From Parabacteroides acidifaciens (GTDB lineage: Bacteria; Bacteroidota; Bacteroidia; Bacteroidales; Tannerellaceae): a stretch of 64,000 nucleotides of DNA. Positions within the stretch are counted from its first letter, which is position 1. Every line of letters begins with the position of its first letter. The notes below the pieces were generated by a model. That model saw nothing but the letters and a program-made list of their open reading frames with translations. It was not told where the DNA came from and searched no databases. Below, piece by piece: positions 8,158-21,837 of this stretch. The stretch is taken from contig NZ_QREV01000003.1 of NCBI RefSeq assembly GCF_003363715.1, forward strand, positions 1-64,000, read 5' to 3'. The position numbers and the translations under genes were made by a program.

Positions 8158-8400
8158 TTATTTAGGACGAGCCTCTTTTACTACCATCTGACGGCCTTCG
8201 TATTCAGCTTCGTTTAATTCTTCGATAGCCTTCTTTGCTGCTGCATCGTCGGGCATTTCAACGAAAGCAAAACCTTTTGATTTGCCGGTTTCACGGTCTT
8301 TGATGATCTTTACGGAATCAACAGTACCGTATTCTTCCATTACTTGTTTCAAATCATCTTCCCGAACACGATAGTTCAGGTTTCCAACATAAATGTTCAT
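8158..8400 (-). CDS. RRM-type RNA-binding protein, 80 residues
   Basis: This is a single RNA recognition motif. RNP2 is IYVGNL (residues 3-8) and RNP1 is KGFAFVEM (42-49), with aromatic residues in the RNA-contacting positions. Small one-domain RRM proteins are common in Bacteroidetes, which lack Hfq in many lineages, and are thought to act in RNA chaperoning or post-transcriptional control. The gene is monocistronic, with its own terminator at 8107-8137, and is divergent from tig. The specific RNA targets are unknown. Confidence 0.9.
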   Translation of the reverse strand: MNIYVGNLNYRVREDDLKQVMEEYGTVDSVKIIKDRETGKSKGFAFVEMPDDAAAKKAIEELNEAEYEGRQMVVKEARPK

Positions 8401-8580
8401 AAAATAGAAAATTAAAAAAATAAAATTGTTACTTAATGAAAGAAGTAAACCGGAACTTCGTAACAGGTTGCCCTTTCATGTCACAAAGGAATACATTTAT
8501 TTTAGATAAACAACATTTTAGCCGGGAAAAAATAATATTGCTCTTAAATTCATCTCGGTTATAACAAATTAAGCAAACAA

Positions 8581-8612
8581 TTTGCGAGATTAAAAGAATA
8601 AGTCTAATTTTG
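8581..8612 (+). promoter_or_regulatory. promoter of tig
   Basis: TTTG at 8581-8584, then exactly 20 bases, then TAATTTTG at 8605-8612. This is a textbook Bacteroidetes promoter, about 46 bases ahead of the trigger factor start codon. Confidence 0.8.
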
Positions 8613-8658
8613 CACCCTAAAATTCGAACAAGACTATTAATTAAATAAATCATTCAGA

Positions 8659-10014
8659 ATGAACGTTTCGCTTAAAAACATTGATGCCACAAAAGGCATT
8701 GTGAAATTAGAAATAGTGAAAGCTGACTATGCTGAAAAGGTCGAAAAGAGCCTTCGCAGCTTCCGTCAGAAAGCAAATGTGCCTGGTTTCCGTAAAGGTA
8801 TGGTGCCGATGGGTATGGTGAAAAAGATGTATGGAAAGCATGTGTTGGTGGAAGAAATCAACAAATTGGTTTCTGAAAACCTGTACAACTATATCCGTGA
8901 AAATAACCTGAACATTTTGGGCGAACCGCTGCCTAACGAGACTGAACAGAAAGAAATCAACTTTGATACTCAGGAAGAGTTCGAATTTTGTTTCGACGTT
9001 GCTTTGGCTCCGGAAATCAAACTCGAACTGTCCAAGAACGATAAGGTTCCTTACTATCAGGTGAATATCGACGATGACATGATCGGCAAGCAGGTTGAAG
9101 CTTACCAGGCTAATTTCGGCTCTTATGACGAAGTTGACGATGTAGAAGAAAAAGACCTGATAAAAGGTACTGTAGCCGAGCTGGAAAACGGTTCTCCGAA
9201 AGAAGGTGGTATCGTTGTTGAAGACGCAGTCCTGATGCCTATGTATATCAAGGATGAAGCAGAAAAGGCTAAATTCTTGGGTGCAAAGAAAAATACGGTT
9301 GTCGTGTTCAACCCGAACAAGGCTTATGAAGGTGCAGAAGCTGAAATCGCTTCATTCCTGAAGGTAGAGAAAGAGGCGGTTGCCGGCATTACAGGTGACT
9401 TCAGCTTCGAAATCAAGGAAGTGACTCGTCATAAAAATGCAGAACTGAACCAGGAATTGTTCGACAAAGTATTCGGAGAAGGTGTAGTTACCAGCGAAGA
9501 AGAATTTAAGAACAAGATCCGCGAAGCGTTGGCTGAACAGTTCACTCCGCAGAGCGACTTCAAGTTCCTGACCGATACACGTGATATTTTGGTTAAGAAA
9601 GCCGGAGAACTGGCTTTTGCCGAAGACCTGTTGAAACGTTGGTTGCTGGTTGCAAACGAAAAGAATACAAAAGAAAAGATCGACGAAGAATATCCGCAGA
9701 TCGTGGAAGACCTGAAATATCACCTGATCAAGGAAAATCTGGTGAAAGAAAACGGTCTGAAGGTTGAAGATGCCGATATCGAAAACTTCGCTAAACGTGT
9801 GGCTAAAGCCCAGTTCGCACAGTACGGAATGCTTTCTGTACCTGAAGATGTGTTGGCTAACTATGCGAAGGACATTTTGAAGAATAAACAAACCTTGCAG
9901 AATATCATCGACCGTGCTGTCGAAGAAAAACTGGCTGGTTGGTTGAAGGAACAGGTTGAGCTGGATGTTAAGGAAGTATCAGCCGACGAGTTCAATAAAC
10001 TTTTTGAAGAATAA
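8659..10014 (+). CDS. tig: trigger factor, ribosome-associated chaperone
   Basis: Trigger factor binds near the ribosomal exit tunnel via protein L23 and shields nascent chains. The 451-residue length is normal. The N-terminal ribosome-binding signature is present in a slightly altered form (VPGFRKGMVP, near residues 41-50). A long charged helical C-terminal domain follows. The middle PPIase-like domain is divergent, as usual in Bacteroidetes. It has its own consensus promoter and a downstream terminator, and it precedes clpP-clpX, the same order as in many bacteria. Confidence 0.93.
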   Translation: MNVSLKNIDATKGIVKLEIVKADYAEKVEKSLRSFRQKANVPGFRKGMVPMGMVKKMYGKHVLVEEINKLVSENLYNYIRENNLNILGEPLPNETEQKEINFDTQEEFEFCFDVALAPEIKLELSKNDKVPYYQVNIDDDMIGKQVEAYQANFGSYDEVDDVEEKDLIKGTVAELENGSPKEGGIVVEDAVLMPMYIKDEAEKAKFLGAKKNTVVVFNPNKAYEGAEAEIASFLKVEKEAVAGITGDFSFEIKEVTRHKNAELNQELFDKVFGEGVVTSEEEFKNKIREALAEQFTPQSDFKFLTDTRDILVKKAGELAFAEDLLKRWLLVANEKNTKEKIDEEYPQIVEDLKYHLIKENLVKENGLKVEDADIENFAKRVAKAQFAQYGMLSVPEDVLANYAKDILKNKQTLQNIIDRAVEEKLAGWLKEQVELDVKEVSADEFNKLFEE

Positions 10015-10023
10015 TATCCCCTG

Positions 10024-10053
10024 AAAAAGCAGCTCCGGCTGCTTTTTTCTTCT
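10024..10053 (+). terminator. terminator after tig
   Basis: AGCAGC (10028-10033), loop TCCG, GCTGCT (10038-10043), then a run of six T residues. Confidence 0.88.
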
Positions 10054-10100
10054 AAAAAGGGCTTTCTCTCGAAAAAATATCTTACCGGATTGCAAATAAG

Positions 10101-10132
10101 TTGTTTCTTTCAGAAATTTATTTATAACTTTG
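10101..10132 (+). promoter_or_regulatory. promoter of clpP-clpX
   Basis: TTGT at 10101-10104, 20 bases, then the -7 box TAACTTTG at 10125-10132, about 70 bases upstream of the clpP start. The -33 element is one base off consensus. Confidence 0.6.
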
Positions 10133-10202
10133 TTTTTCCGATAAGTAAGAGGGGAATCCCTTTTTTTATGACTTTTCGGTAATACAAATAAGACTATAGA
10201 TT

Positions 10203-10868
10203 ATGGAAGATTTCAGAAAGTATGCAACGAAGCATTTAGGGATGAGCAGTAATGCGCTGGACAGTTATATGAACATAACCAGCAGTTACATCTCTCCGAC
10301 GATTATCGAAGAGCGCCAATTGAACGTTGCTCAGATGGACGTTTTTTCACGGTTGATGATGGACCGTATTATATTTTTAGGTACACAAGTTGACGATTAT
10401 ACGGCCAATGTAATCCAGGCACAGTTGTTGTATCTGGACTCCAGTGATCCTGGTAAAGATATTTCAATTTATATCAATTCACCGGGCGGTTCCGTCTATG
10501 CCGGATATGGCATCTATGACACCATGCAGTTTATCAGCAGTGACGTATCGACAATCTGTACGGGTATGGCAGCTTCATTCGCAGCCGTATTGCTGGTGGC
10601 CGGAACAAAAGGCAAACGTATGGCATTGCCCCATTCCCGCGTGATGATTCACCAACCGTTAGGAGGTGCTCAGGGACAGGCCTCGGATATCGAGATTACA
10701 GCACGTGAAATCCTGAAAGTAAAGAAAGAACTGTACACGATCATATCGACCCATTCCGGTCAGCCGTATGAAAAGGTAGAACACGACAGTGACCGTGACT
10801 ACTGGATGACAGCGGAAGAAGCGTTGGCTTACGGTATGGTGGACAAGGTTCTGGTACGTAACAAATAA
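10203..10868 (+). CDS. clpP: ATP-dependent Clp protease proteolytic subunit
   Basis: ClpP forms the tetradecameric serine-protease barrel that degrades substrates unfolded by ClpX or ClpA/C. The catalytic triad is visible: S125 in GMAASFAA, H150 in MIHQPLGG and D199 in DRDYWM. At 221 residues it is a little longer than the E. coli enzyme because of an N-terminal extension that is usual for Bacteroidales. The adjacent clpX gene begins 50 bases downstream and is presumably cotranscribed. Confidence 0.96.
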   Translation: MEDFRKYATKHLGMSSNALDSYMNITSSYISPTIIEERQLNVAQMDVFSRLMMDRIIFLGTQVDDYTANVIQAQLLYLDSSDPGKDISIYINSPGGSVYAGYGIYDTMQFISSDVSTICTGMAASFAAVLLVAGTKGKRMALPHSRVMIHQPLGGAQGQASDIEITAREILKVKKELYTIISTHSGQPYEKVEHDSDRDYWMTAEEALAYGMVDKVLVRNK

Positions 10869-10918
10869 TATTAATGCAGGGGCAAGGTAAGCTTGCCCTT
10901 TAAAAAAACAAATACGGA

Positions 10919-12148
10919 ATGGCCAAAACAGGCGATAGCTGTACGTTTTGCGGGCGCAGTAGCCGGGATGTTAATATGCTGATTAACGGAATTTCCGGCG
11001 CTATCTGTGATGAATGTGCACAGCAGGCGTACGAAATAGTAAAAGAACAAATGCCCGGTAAAAAGAGCTCTTTCGGATTAAGCCAGGGAGAGTTGCCGAA
11101 ACCGGAAGATATTAAGGCTTTCCTGGATCAATATGTAATAGGGCAAGACGATGCCAAACGTTACCTGTCGGTTGCCGTTTATAACCACTATAAGCGTTTG
11201 ATCCAGAAAGTGACATCGGATGATGTCGAGATCGAGAAATCGAATATTATTATGGTGGGTGCTACGGGTACCGGTAAAACGTTGTTGGCCCGTACGATCG
11301 CCAAATTGCTTCATGTCCCGTTTGCTATTGTCGATGCAACGGTGCTGACGGAAGCCGGTTATGTAGGGGAGGATATAGAAAGTATTTTGACCCGTTTGTT
11401 GCAGGCAGCCGATTATGATGTGGATGCGGCGCAACGCGGTATCGTATTTATCGACGAAATAGACAAGATCGCCCGCAAGAGCGATAATCCTTCCATTACA
11501 CGTGATGTCAGTGGTGAAGGCGTACAGCAGGGATTGCTGAAATTACTGGAAGGTTCCATCGTGAACGTGCCTCCCCAGGGTGGCCGTAAACATCCGGAAC
11601 AGAAAATGATTGCTGTGGATACCAAAAATATCCTGTTTGTATGTGGTGGCGCTTTCGACGGAATAGAGAAGAAAATCGCCCAGCGTTTGAATACCCGTGT
11701 AGTTGGATACGCCGCAAACGAAAACACAGCACAGGTTGACCGTAACAATCTGCTGAAATATATTACGCCTACCGATTTGAAGTCGTTTGGTCTGATTCCT
11801 GAGATCATCGGACGTCTGCCCATTCTGACGTATTTGAATCCGTTGGATAGAAGTACGCTCCGGAATATCCTGACGGAGCCGAAGAACTCCATTATCAAAC
11901 AATACATCAAATTGTTCGATATGGATGATATAAAGCTGACGTTTGATGAGGACGTGTTCGAATTTATTGTCGATAAGGCACTCGAATTTAAGTTGGGAGC
12001 ACGTGGTCTGCGTTCCATTGTAGAGGCTGTGATGATGGATGCCATGTACAGTATGCCGTCTGCAAAAAAGAAGACACTCCATGTTACGTTGGAGTATGCG
12101 AAGGATAAGTTTGAAAAGTCGGACGTAAACCGTCTGCAGGTGGTCTGA
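10919..12148 (+). CDS. clpX: ClpX, AAA+ unfoldase of the ClpXP protease
   Basis: ClpX recognises and unfolds substrates and feeds them to ClpP. The N-terminal zinc-binding domain has C8, C11, C30 and C33; Walker A is GATGTGKT (114-121); Walker B is [10 protein letters not shown]; sensor and C-terminal domains follow. Its 409 residues are the usual length. It lies directly behind clpP and 27 bases ahead of recQ. Confidence 0.96.
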   Translation: MAKTGDSCTFCGRSSRDVNMLINGISGAICDECAQQAYEIVKEQMPGKKSSFGLSQGELPKPEDIKAFLDQYVIGQDDAKRYLSVAVYNHYKRLIQKVTSDDVEIEKSNIIMVGATGTGKTLLARTIAKLLHVPFAIVDATVLTEAGYVGEDIESILTRLLQAADYDVDAAQRGIVFIDEIDKIARKSDNPSITRDVSGEGVQQGLLKLLEGSIVNVPPQGGRKHPEQKMIAVDTKNILFVCGGAFDGIEKKIAQRLNTRVVGYAANENTAQVDRNNLLKYITPTDLKSFGLIPEIIGRLPILTYLNPLDRSTLRNILTEPKNSIIKQYIKLFDMDDIKLTFDEDVFEFIVDKALEFKLGARGLRSIVEAVMMDAMYSMPSAKKKTLHVTLEYAKDKFEKSDVNRLQVV

Positions 12149-12175
12149 TCGGCGGTTTTTAAAATATTAATTAGT

Positions 12176-15858
<3,683 letters not shown>

Positions 15859-15942
15859 GAAAGTCATATGACCTGTATTATAAAAAACACTAATTTAATT
15901 GGATAGCATACTTTTCTTGCCTGCTCTCCGTTAGATTAGTGT

Positions 15943-15950
15943 TATTTTTG
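15943..15950 (+). promoter_or_regulatory. probable -7 box for the SurA/OstA/mutL operon
   Basis: TATTTTTG matches TAnnTTTG and lies about 35 bases before the start of the first parvulin gene. The nearest -33-like sequence (TTGC) is 22 bases upstream. Confidence 0.5.
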
Positions 15951-15984
15951 TAATGTATATCGTGATATGATAAAAGGAGGATTA

Positions 15985-17565
15985 ATGAAGAAGTTACTTG
16001 TATTATCTTTGGTATTCGCTTGTATGACAGGACATGCCCAGATCCCGGCCGATTCAGTTGTGATGACGGTTGCCGGAAAGCAGATCCCGTTGGATGAATT
16101 TATTTTTATTGCACAAAAGAATAGCGAAGTTAATTTGTCAGACCAGAAGTCCGTGAATGCCTATGTGGAGTTGTTTAAGAACTTCAAGCTGAAAGTGGCG
16201 GAAGCGGAAGAACAGGGTCTGGACAAGACAAAGGCGTTCAAAGACGAATTGGACGGCTATCGCGCTCAGTTGACTTCGAGTTATTTGTCGGATAAAGAAG
16301 GTGAAGAGGCTGCAGTGCATGCCGTGTACGATCGCTATGGCGAGGTGCTCGAATTAAGTCACATCTTATTCCGCTTGCCGGCGCGTACCTTGTCGAAAGA
16401 TACGGTTGCCGTTTATCAGAAAGCGATGCAGGCTTACGAGCGCATTCAGAAAGGGGAGGACTTTGCCGCTGTAGGTGAGGAACTGAAAGAAGCCGACAAA
16501 GAAAATGTCGGTTATGAGTATGTCCATTGCCTGCTGCCGATGCAGACGGTCAAAGCCTTTGAGAATGTCGCCTATTCCATGCCGGTAGGGGCTATATCCA
16601 AGCCGGTGCGTACGACGATGGGTTTCCATCTGATAAAGATACATAGCCGTAAGCCGAATCCCGGTCTGGTGCGTGTGGCGCATATCCTGATCCCGTTTCC
16701 GGCGGACTCGGTGAAGCAGGATGAAGCAGAGGTGTTGGCGCGTGCGGAAGAAGTTTACCGGAAAGCAAAAGAAGGAGCCGACTTTGCCGAGTTGGCAAAA
16801 GAATATTCATCGGATACCGGCTCTGCCAAAAGGGGTGGCGAACTGCCCGCTTTCGGTGTCGGCGAGATGGTAGAACCGTTTGAAGCGGCTGCTTTTGCAT
16901 TGAATACGCCGGGGGAATTGTCCCGTCCGGTGAAAACGCGTTTCGGCTATCATATCATTAAGTTGATCGAGAAGAAAGGAATGCCTACTTTCGATGAAAA
17001 GAAAAAAGGTTGGTCACGCCAGATGGCACAGGGCGAACGCAACTTTGAATATTACGGTGCCTTTGACGAACGGATGAAGAAAGAGTACGGATATAAATTC
17101 TATCCCGAAGCCTATGCGGAATTGCAGGCGCTTTGCAATGACTATTTCCCGTCCGATCCGGCTTTCTACGAGAAGGCGAAGGATATGAACAAGACATTGT
17201 TCCATCTTAACGGTACGGATTTCCCGCAGAGCGAGTTCGCTTATTACATCCAGCGTTGCCCGTTCTCCACAAAATCCTATGCCGGAGATTTTATGCAGGA
17301 AGTGTACGATCTTTTCATCCGTGATATCGTAACGACAGCAGAGCGTAAGAACCTGACGACAAAGCATCCTGAATTTAACCTGTTGATGCAGGAATACCGG
17401 GATGGCATCCTGTTGTTTGATATTAGCAATAAGGAAGTCTGGAACAAGCCTATGAACGAGCAGGCTCAGGCAGAAGCCGCTTGGATCGAGCGTTTGAACC
17501 AGAAATATCCGGTGACGGTAAACAAGAAATTGCTGAAGAAGATCGATAAAAAGATAAAGAAATAA
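15985..17565 (+). CDS. periplasmic peptidyl-prolyl isomerase with tandem parvulin domains
   Basis: This 526-residue protein has a signal peptide (MKKLLVLSLVFACMTGHAQ) and two PpiC/parvulin domains, seen as LSHILFRLP...GFHLIKIHSRK and VAHILIPFP...GYHIIKLIEKK. It is a SurA/PpiD-like chaperone expected to help outer-membrane proteins fold in the periplasm. The start is placed at the ATG at 15985 because AAAGGAGG lies just in front of it; an in-frame ATG at 15967 lies upstream of that site. It heads a colinear set of three such proteins followed by an OstA-like protein, which points to outer-membrane biogenesis. Confidence 0.9.
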   Translation: MKKLLVLSLVFACMTGHAQIPADSVVMTVAGKQIPLDEFIFIAQKNSEVNLSDQKSVNAYVELFKNFKLKVAEAEEQGLDKTKAFKDELDGYRAQLTSSYLSDKEGEEAAVHAVYDRYGEVLELSHILFRLPARTLSKDTVAVYQKAMQAYERIQKGEDFAAVGEELKEADKENVGYEYVHCLLPMQTVKAFENVAYSMPVGAISKPVRTTMGFHLIKIHSRKPNPGLVRVAHILIPFPADSVKQDEAEVLARAEEVYRKAKEGADFAELAKEYSSDTGSAKRGGELPAFGVGEMVEPFEAAAFALNTPGELSRPVKTRFGYHIIKLIEKKGMPTFDEKKKGWSRQMAQGERNFEYYGAFDERMKKEYGYKFYPEAYAELQALCNDYFPSDPAFYEKAKDMNKTLFHLNGTDFPQSEFAYYIQRCPFSTKSYAGDFMQEVYDLFIRDIVTTAERKNLTTKHPEFNLLMQEYRDGILLFDISNKEVWNKPMNEQAQAEAAWIERLNQKYPVTVNKKLLKKIDKKIKK

Positions 17566-17580
17566 TAAAGAGAAAGTTAT

Positions 17581-18438
17581 ATGAGATATTGCTTCATTTT
17601 TATAGCATTCGTATCTTTGCTGTGTTCTTGCAAGAAGACACAGTCTTCCGATGATGCGGATGTACTGGTAAGAGTGAAGGACCGGGTTCTCGAGCGTTCG
17701 GAGGTCAAAAAGCAGATCCCGCGCGGACTCTCGTCGGCTGACAGCCTGTTGCTTGGCGAAAGCCTGGAAAAGAAATGGGTGAAAGACGCTTTGGTTTACG
17801 AGGTGGCACAGCGTAACCTGGATGGAAAAGATAAAGAAGAAGTGGACAAGCTGGTGGAGGAATACCGCCATTCGCTGATCCGCTACCGCTATCAGGAACA
17901 ACTGGTAAGGGAAAGGCTTTCATCCGAGTTCCAGGAAAGCGACAAGTTGAGCTATTACGAAGAGAACCAGAAAAAGTTTGTATTGGACAAGGCTTTGGTG
18001 AAAGGCTTGTTCCTGAAAATCCCGGTGGACGCCCCCGGGCTTTCTGATGTAAAAGGATGGTATAGATCGACATCTGAGGCTTCTTTAGAAAAAATTGAGA
18101 AGTATAGTGTGCAGAATGCCAGTATTTATGACTACTTTTACGACAAATGGGTGGACTTCGACCAGGTGATGGATAATATTCCTGTCCGGGTGTCGAACGC
18201 AAACGACTTCCTGAAGGCGAATAAATTTGTGGAAGCGACCGATAGTACGTATTGCTATCTGTTGAATATCAAAGAGTATTTGCCCGTAGGTAGTGTGGCT
18301 CCCTACGATTACGCCAGTCCGCAGATTGTGGAGATGCTGACTAATTTGCGTAAGGTGGAGTTTTTGAGGAAATTTGAAGAAGAATTATATAATGATGCAG
18401 TCAGGCGAGGTGATGTTCAGTTTTACACGGAACCCTGA
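17581..18438 (+). CDS. SurA-like lipoprotein, probable folding factor
   Basis: This 285-residue protein begins with a lipoprotein signal (SLLCSC, lipidated cysteine near residue 17). It is built like the SurA N-terminal chaperone region without a recognisable parvulin active site. It lies 15 bases after one parvulin gene and 25 bases before surA. I infer a membrane-anchored helper in the same periplasmic folding pathway; the family assignment rests mainly on this context and the helical charged body. Confidence 0.7.
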   Translation: MRYCFIFIAFVSLLCSCKKTQSSDDADVLVRVKDRVLERSEVKKQIPRGLSSADSLLLGESLEKKWVKDALVYEVAQRNLDGKDKEEVDKLVEEYRHSLIRYRYQEQLVRERLSSEFQESDKLSYYEENQKKFVLDKALVKGLFLKIPVDAPGLSDVKGWYRSTSEASLEKIEKYSVQNASIYDYFYDKWVDFDQVMDNIPVRVSNANDFLKANKFVEATDSTYCYLLNIKEYLPVGSVAPYDYASPQIVEMLTNLRKVEFLRKFEEELYNDAVRRGDVQFYTEP

Positions 18439-18463
18439 TTGGTAACTTATTTATAAATAGTAC

Positions 18464-19828
18464 ATGATGAAAAAGATTTTAACAGTATTCATTCTTGCCT
18501 GCTTATCCTGTGTTGTTTATGCACAGGATAATGTGATTGATGAGATAGTGTGGGTGGTAGGAGATGATGCAATTCTGCGTTCGGATGTGGAAAGCCAGCG
18601 TTTGTACTTACAGAACGAGGGGCAGCGTCTGGATGGAGACCCCTATTGTGTGATTCCGGAACAGATGGCCATCCAGAAATTGTATCTGAACCAGGCAAAG
18701 ATCGATAGTGTGGAAGTAAGTGAAAGCCAGGTGATCCAGGAAGCGGACCGTTGGGTGAACTATGCGATCAACCAGAGTGGTTCAAGAGAAAAGTTAGAGG
18801 AGTATTTCAATAAAAGGATTTCCGAAATAAAGGAAGAAAAAAAGGAACAGCTTATGGAGCAGCAAACGGTGCAGCAGATGCAGCGCCAGCTGATCGGTGA
18901 GATTAAGCTGACTCCTTCCGAAGTCCGTAAATATTACAGCCAACTGTCTAAGGACAGCTTGCCTAATATCCCGACAACAGTGGAAGTGCAGGTTATCACA
19001 ATGGAGCCGAAGATTCCGTTCGAAGAAACAGATGCTATCAAGGCTCGTTTGCGCCAGTACACGGAAGATATCAATAGTGGAAAATATGAGTTTTCGACAT
19101 TGGCGCGTTTGTATTCCGAAGATCCCGGATCGGCTGCCCGTGGTGGCGAGTTGGGCTTTATGAGTAAGATGGACTTGTTACCGGAGTATGCCAATGTCGC
19201 TTTCAATTTGAACGATCCGAAAAAGATTTCCCAGATTGTACAGACTGAATATGGTTTTCATATTATCCAGTTGATCGAAAAGCGTGGCGACCGTATCAAC
19301 AGCCGCCATATCCTGTTGAAGCCGAAAGTGTCGGATAAGGAGTTGAACGAATGTTTGACCCGTATGGATTCACTGTACGCAGATTTGACTGCAAAGAAAT
19401 TTACATTCGAAGAAGCGGCAACCTTTATCTCTGCCGATAAGGATACAAGAAACAACAAAGGTTTGATGGTAAACCCGAAATTTGAAAGCAACAATCACGG
19501 AACGCCGAAGTTTGAGATGTCCGAACTGCCGCAGGAAATTGGTAAGATGGTTTATACCATGCAGGTTGGCGAAATCTCCAAACCTTTTACGATGATAAAC
19601 GACAAGCAGAAAGAAGTGGTTGCTATCGTAAAGTTGAAATCCAGAGTAGAGCAGCATAAGGCAAATATCTCGGACGACTATCAGGCTTTGAAGGCAATCG
19701 TCGAAGCTCGGAAGCGTGAAGAATTGTTGAATAACTGGATTGTTAAGAAGCAGAAAAGTACATATGTACGCATCAGTGAAGGCTGGCGTAATTGTGACTT
19801 CAAGTTCCCTGGCTGGGTTAAAGAATGA
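18464..19828 (+). CDS. surA: SurA-type periplasmic chaperone/PPIase
   Basis: This 454-residue protein has a signal peptide (cleavage near VVYAQ), a SurA N-terminal chaperone domain beginning DNVIDEIVWVVGDDAILRSD, and two parvulin domains (VQVITMEPK...GGELGFMSK...GFHIIQLIEK, and NSRHILLKP onward). SurA escorts outer-membrane proteins to the BAM machinery. A second ATG three bases downstream is an equally possible start. Its stop overlaps the start of the OstA-like gene by four bases (ATGA), so the two are translationally coupled. Confidence 0.9.
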   Translation: MMKKILTVFILACLSCVVYAQDNVIDEIVWVVGDDAILRSDVESQRLYLQNEGQRLDGDPYCVIPEQMAIQKLYLNQAKIDSVEVSESQVIQEADRWVNYAINQSGSREKLEEYFNKRISEIKEEKKEQLMEQQTVQQMQRQLIGEIKLTPSEVRKYYSQLSKDSLPNIPTTVEVQVITMEPKIPFEETDAIKARLRQYTEDINSGKYEFSTLARLYSEDPGSAARGGELGFMSKMDLLPEYANVAFNLNDPKKISQIVQTEYGFHIIQLIEKRGDRINSRHILLKPKVSDKELNECLTRMDSLYADLTAKKFTFEEAATFISADKDTRNNKGLMVNPKFESNNHGTPKFEMSELPQEIGKMVYTMQVGEISKPFTMINDKQKEVVAIVKLKSRVEQHKANISDDYQALKAIVEARKREELLNNWIVKKQKSTYVRISEGWRNCDFKFPGWVKE

Positions 19829-21501
19829 AGACGGTAAAGAAATTTGTTTTCACATCTCTGTTTTTTCTCTGTACGGTTTGCGCTTTTGCACAGACCCAGG
19901 ATACCACTGTCATCTCTGCACAAAATATAACAGTTGCTCCGCCGGACAGTTTGTTGGCCGGCGATAGTTTGCAGGTTGCAGATAGCTTGCTTGTAGCTGA
20001 TACCGTTCCGGTAAAGAAGACAAAAATTTATTTGGAACATACGAATACGCTGTCGTTTGACAAGGATATCATGCCCGATGCGCAAATCCTGAACGGGGAT
20101 GTCTGTTTCCGGCACGACAGTTCGTATATGTATTGCGACAGCGCTTACTTTTTTGAGCAGGCCAATTCGCTCGAAGCATTCAGTAATGTTAGGATGGAGC
20201 AGGGAGACACCTTGTTCGTCTATGGCGATTACCTGTTTTATGACGGTAATACGCAAATTGCCTACCTGCGCGAGAATGTCCGGATGGAGAACGGGGAGGT
20301 GACGCTTTTTACGGACAGTCTCAACTATGAGCGTATTCCAAATATCGGTTATTATTTCGAGGGAGGGATGATTGTCGATTCCCTCAATCAGCTTACCTCT
20401 TTCTACGGGCAATATTCTCCGGATACGAAACTGGCTATCTTTAATGACAGTGTGCAACTCGAGAATCCCGATTTCACGTTGTACTCCGATACTTTGAATT
20501 ACGATACAGAATCGAAGATCGCAACTATCTTGGGACCGTCTGTCATTGTTTCGGACAGCGGTACGATCCATACTTCGCGCGGTTGGTATGATACGCAAAA
20601 CAATACCTCCCTTTTGCTTGACCGTTCGCAGGTGGAGTCGGGTGAAAAGATACTGATCGGTGACTCCATCTTCTATAACCGGGATTCGGGTATGGGGGAA
20701 GTTTACGGCAATATGGTCCTGGTCGATACGGCGCAACATGTGACCCTGGAAGGCAATTACGGCTATTATAACGAACAGACTGACTACGCATTTGCGACCG
20801 ACAGTGCCCGTTTCCTCGAATATTCGCAAGGTGATACGCTTTTCCTGCATGCCGATACCCTGCAGATGATAACAGTCGACTCGGCCTACCGGGAGATTAA
20901 AGCCTATTACGGCGTCCGCTTCTACCGGACCGATATGCAGGGAGTTTGTGACTCCATGCAGTTTAATACGCGTGACTCTGTATTATATATGTACACGGAA
21001 CCAGTTATCTGGAACGAACAATACCAGTTGTACGGCGATACGATTGCCATTTATATGAATGACAGTACGATCGAGTACGCCCACGTGATTCAGTTCGCTT
21101 TCGCCGCCCAGCATGTCGATTCGACTTATTATAACCAGCTGAAAGGGAACGACCTGAAAGCCTATTTCGAAGGGCAGGCACTCAGCCGGATCGATGTGGC
21201 GGGAAATGCCGAGTCTATTTTTTATCCTTTGGAAAAGGACGGGGCAAAGGTGGGCATGAATCAAACGAAGAGCGGTTTCCTGACTATTTGGGTGAAAGAA
21301 AACAAGCTGGACCGATTGAAGCTCTGGCCGCAGGTGACAGCCGATATGACGCCGATCCCGGACTTGAGGCCCGATCAGAAAATGCTGAAAGATTTCTACT
21401 GGTTCGATTATCTGCGTCCGAAGGATAAGTATGATATTTACCAGGTGGTGAAAAGAAAAGCGGCAGAGTCACCCAAGAGAAGCAATAAATTTGTACATTA
21501 G
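19825..21501 (+). CDS. OstA/LptA-like periplasmic protein
   Basis: The protein has 558 residues with a signal peptide (cleavage near CAFAQ). The body consists of repeating beta segments of the OstA/LptA/LptD N-terminal type, with patterns such as GDTLFVYGDYLFYDGNTQ recurring. Proteins of this fold form the periplasmic bridge that carries LPS. Bacteroidetes have such a larger OstA-like protein next to surA-like genes. I infer a role in LPS transport, which fits lptB elsewhere in the window. Coupling to surA by ATGA overlap supports a shared pathway. Confidence 0.82.
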   Translation: MKTVKKFVFTSLFFLCTVCAFAQTQDTTVISAQNITVAPPDSLLAGDSLQVADSLLVADTVPVKKTKIYLEHTNTLSFDKDIMPDAQILNGDVCFRHDSSYMYCDSAYFFEQANSLEAFSNVRMEQGDTLFVYGDYLFYDGNTQIAYLRENVRMENGEVTLFTDSLNYERIPNIGYYFEGGMIVDSLNQLTSFYGQYSPDTKLAIFNDSVQLENPDFTLYSDTLNYDTESKIATILGPSVIVSDSGTIHTSRGWYDTQNNTSLLLDRSQVESGEKILIGDSIFYNRDSGMGEVYGNMVLVDTAQHVTLEGNYGYYNEQTDYAFATDSARFLEYSQGDTLFLHADTLQMITVDSAYREIKAYYGVRFYRTDMQGVCDSMQFNTRDSVLYMYTEPVIWNEQYQLYGDTIAIYMNDSTIEYAHVIQFAFAAQHVDSTYYNQLKGNDLKAYFEGQALSRIDVAGNAESIFYPLEKDGAKVGMNQTKSGFLTIWVKENKLDRLKLWPQVTADMTPIPDLRPDQKMLKDFYWFDYLRPKDKYDIYQVVKRKAAESPKRSNKFVH

Positions 21502-21528
21502 CACAATATTTATAAACAATAAAAGACT

Positions 21529-21837
21529 ATGGCGTTATTCTCATTTTATAATGTACGGAAACCTCGCCAATTCGAGCACAAACCGATCTATTGGGATCCT
21601 CATAAAGAGGCGATGGAAGATCGTATCCGCAAGGTGAAGCGAGAGATTGGGATGGACGGTGAACTGTCGATCGACGATTACAAAGCTGAGATCAAAGGCA
21701 GTTTTGTCGAAGGAACTTCCCATTTGAAAAAGAGCCGCGACAATGGACATGATTCCCGTAGTCGTACCTATAAGAATGTAAAACTGTTATTGGCCGTCGC
21801 TATTTTAGTCGGCATATTCTGGTATTTGTTCATGTAA
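21529..21837 (+). CDS. small tail-anchored membrane protein, 102 residues
   Basis: The N-terminal part is charged and soluble. A single hydrophobic segment lies at the very C-terminus (LLLAVAILVGIFWYLFM, about residues 86-102), so it should sit in the inner membrane with its body in the cytoplasm. I do not know its function. It lies between the OstA-like gene and mutL; its stop TAA overlaps the mutL ATG by one base, so it belongs to the same operon. Confidence 0.75.
   Translation: MALFSFYNVRKPRQFEHKPIYWDPHKEAMEDRIRKVKREIGMDGELSIDDYKAEIKGSFVEGTSHLKKSRDNGHDSRSRTYKNVKLLLAVAILVGIFWYLFM

Noticed and set aside
19681-20850. 389-codon minus-strand frame across surA and the OstA-like gene
   Set aside because: Both plus-strand genes are well supported and coupled; the antisense frame has no start context or family features.
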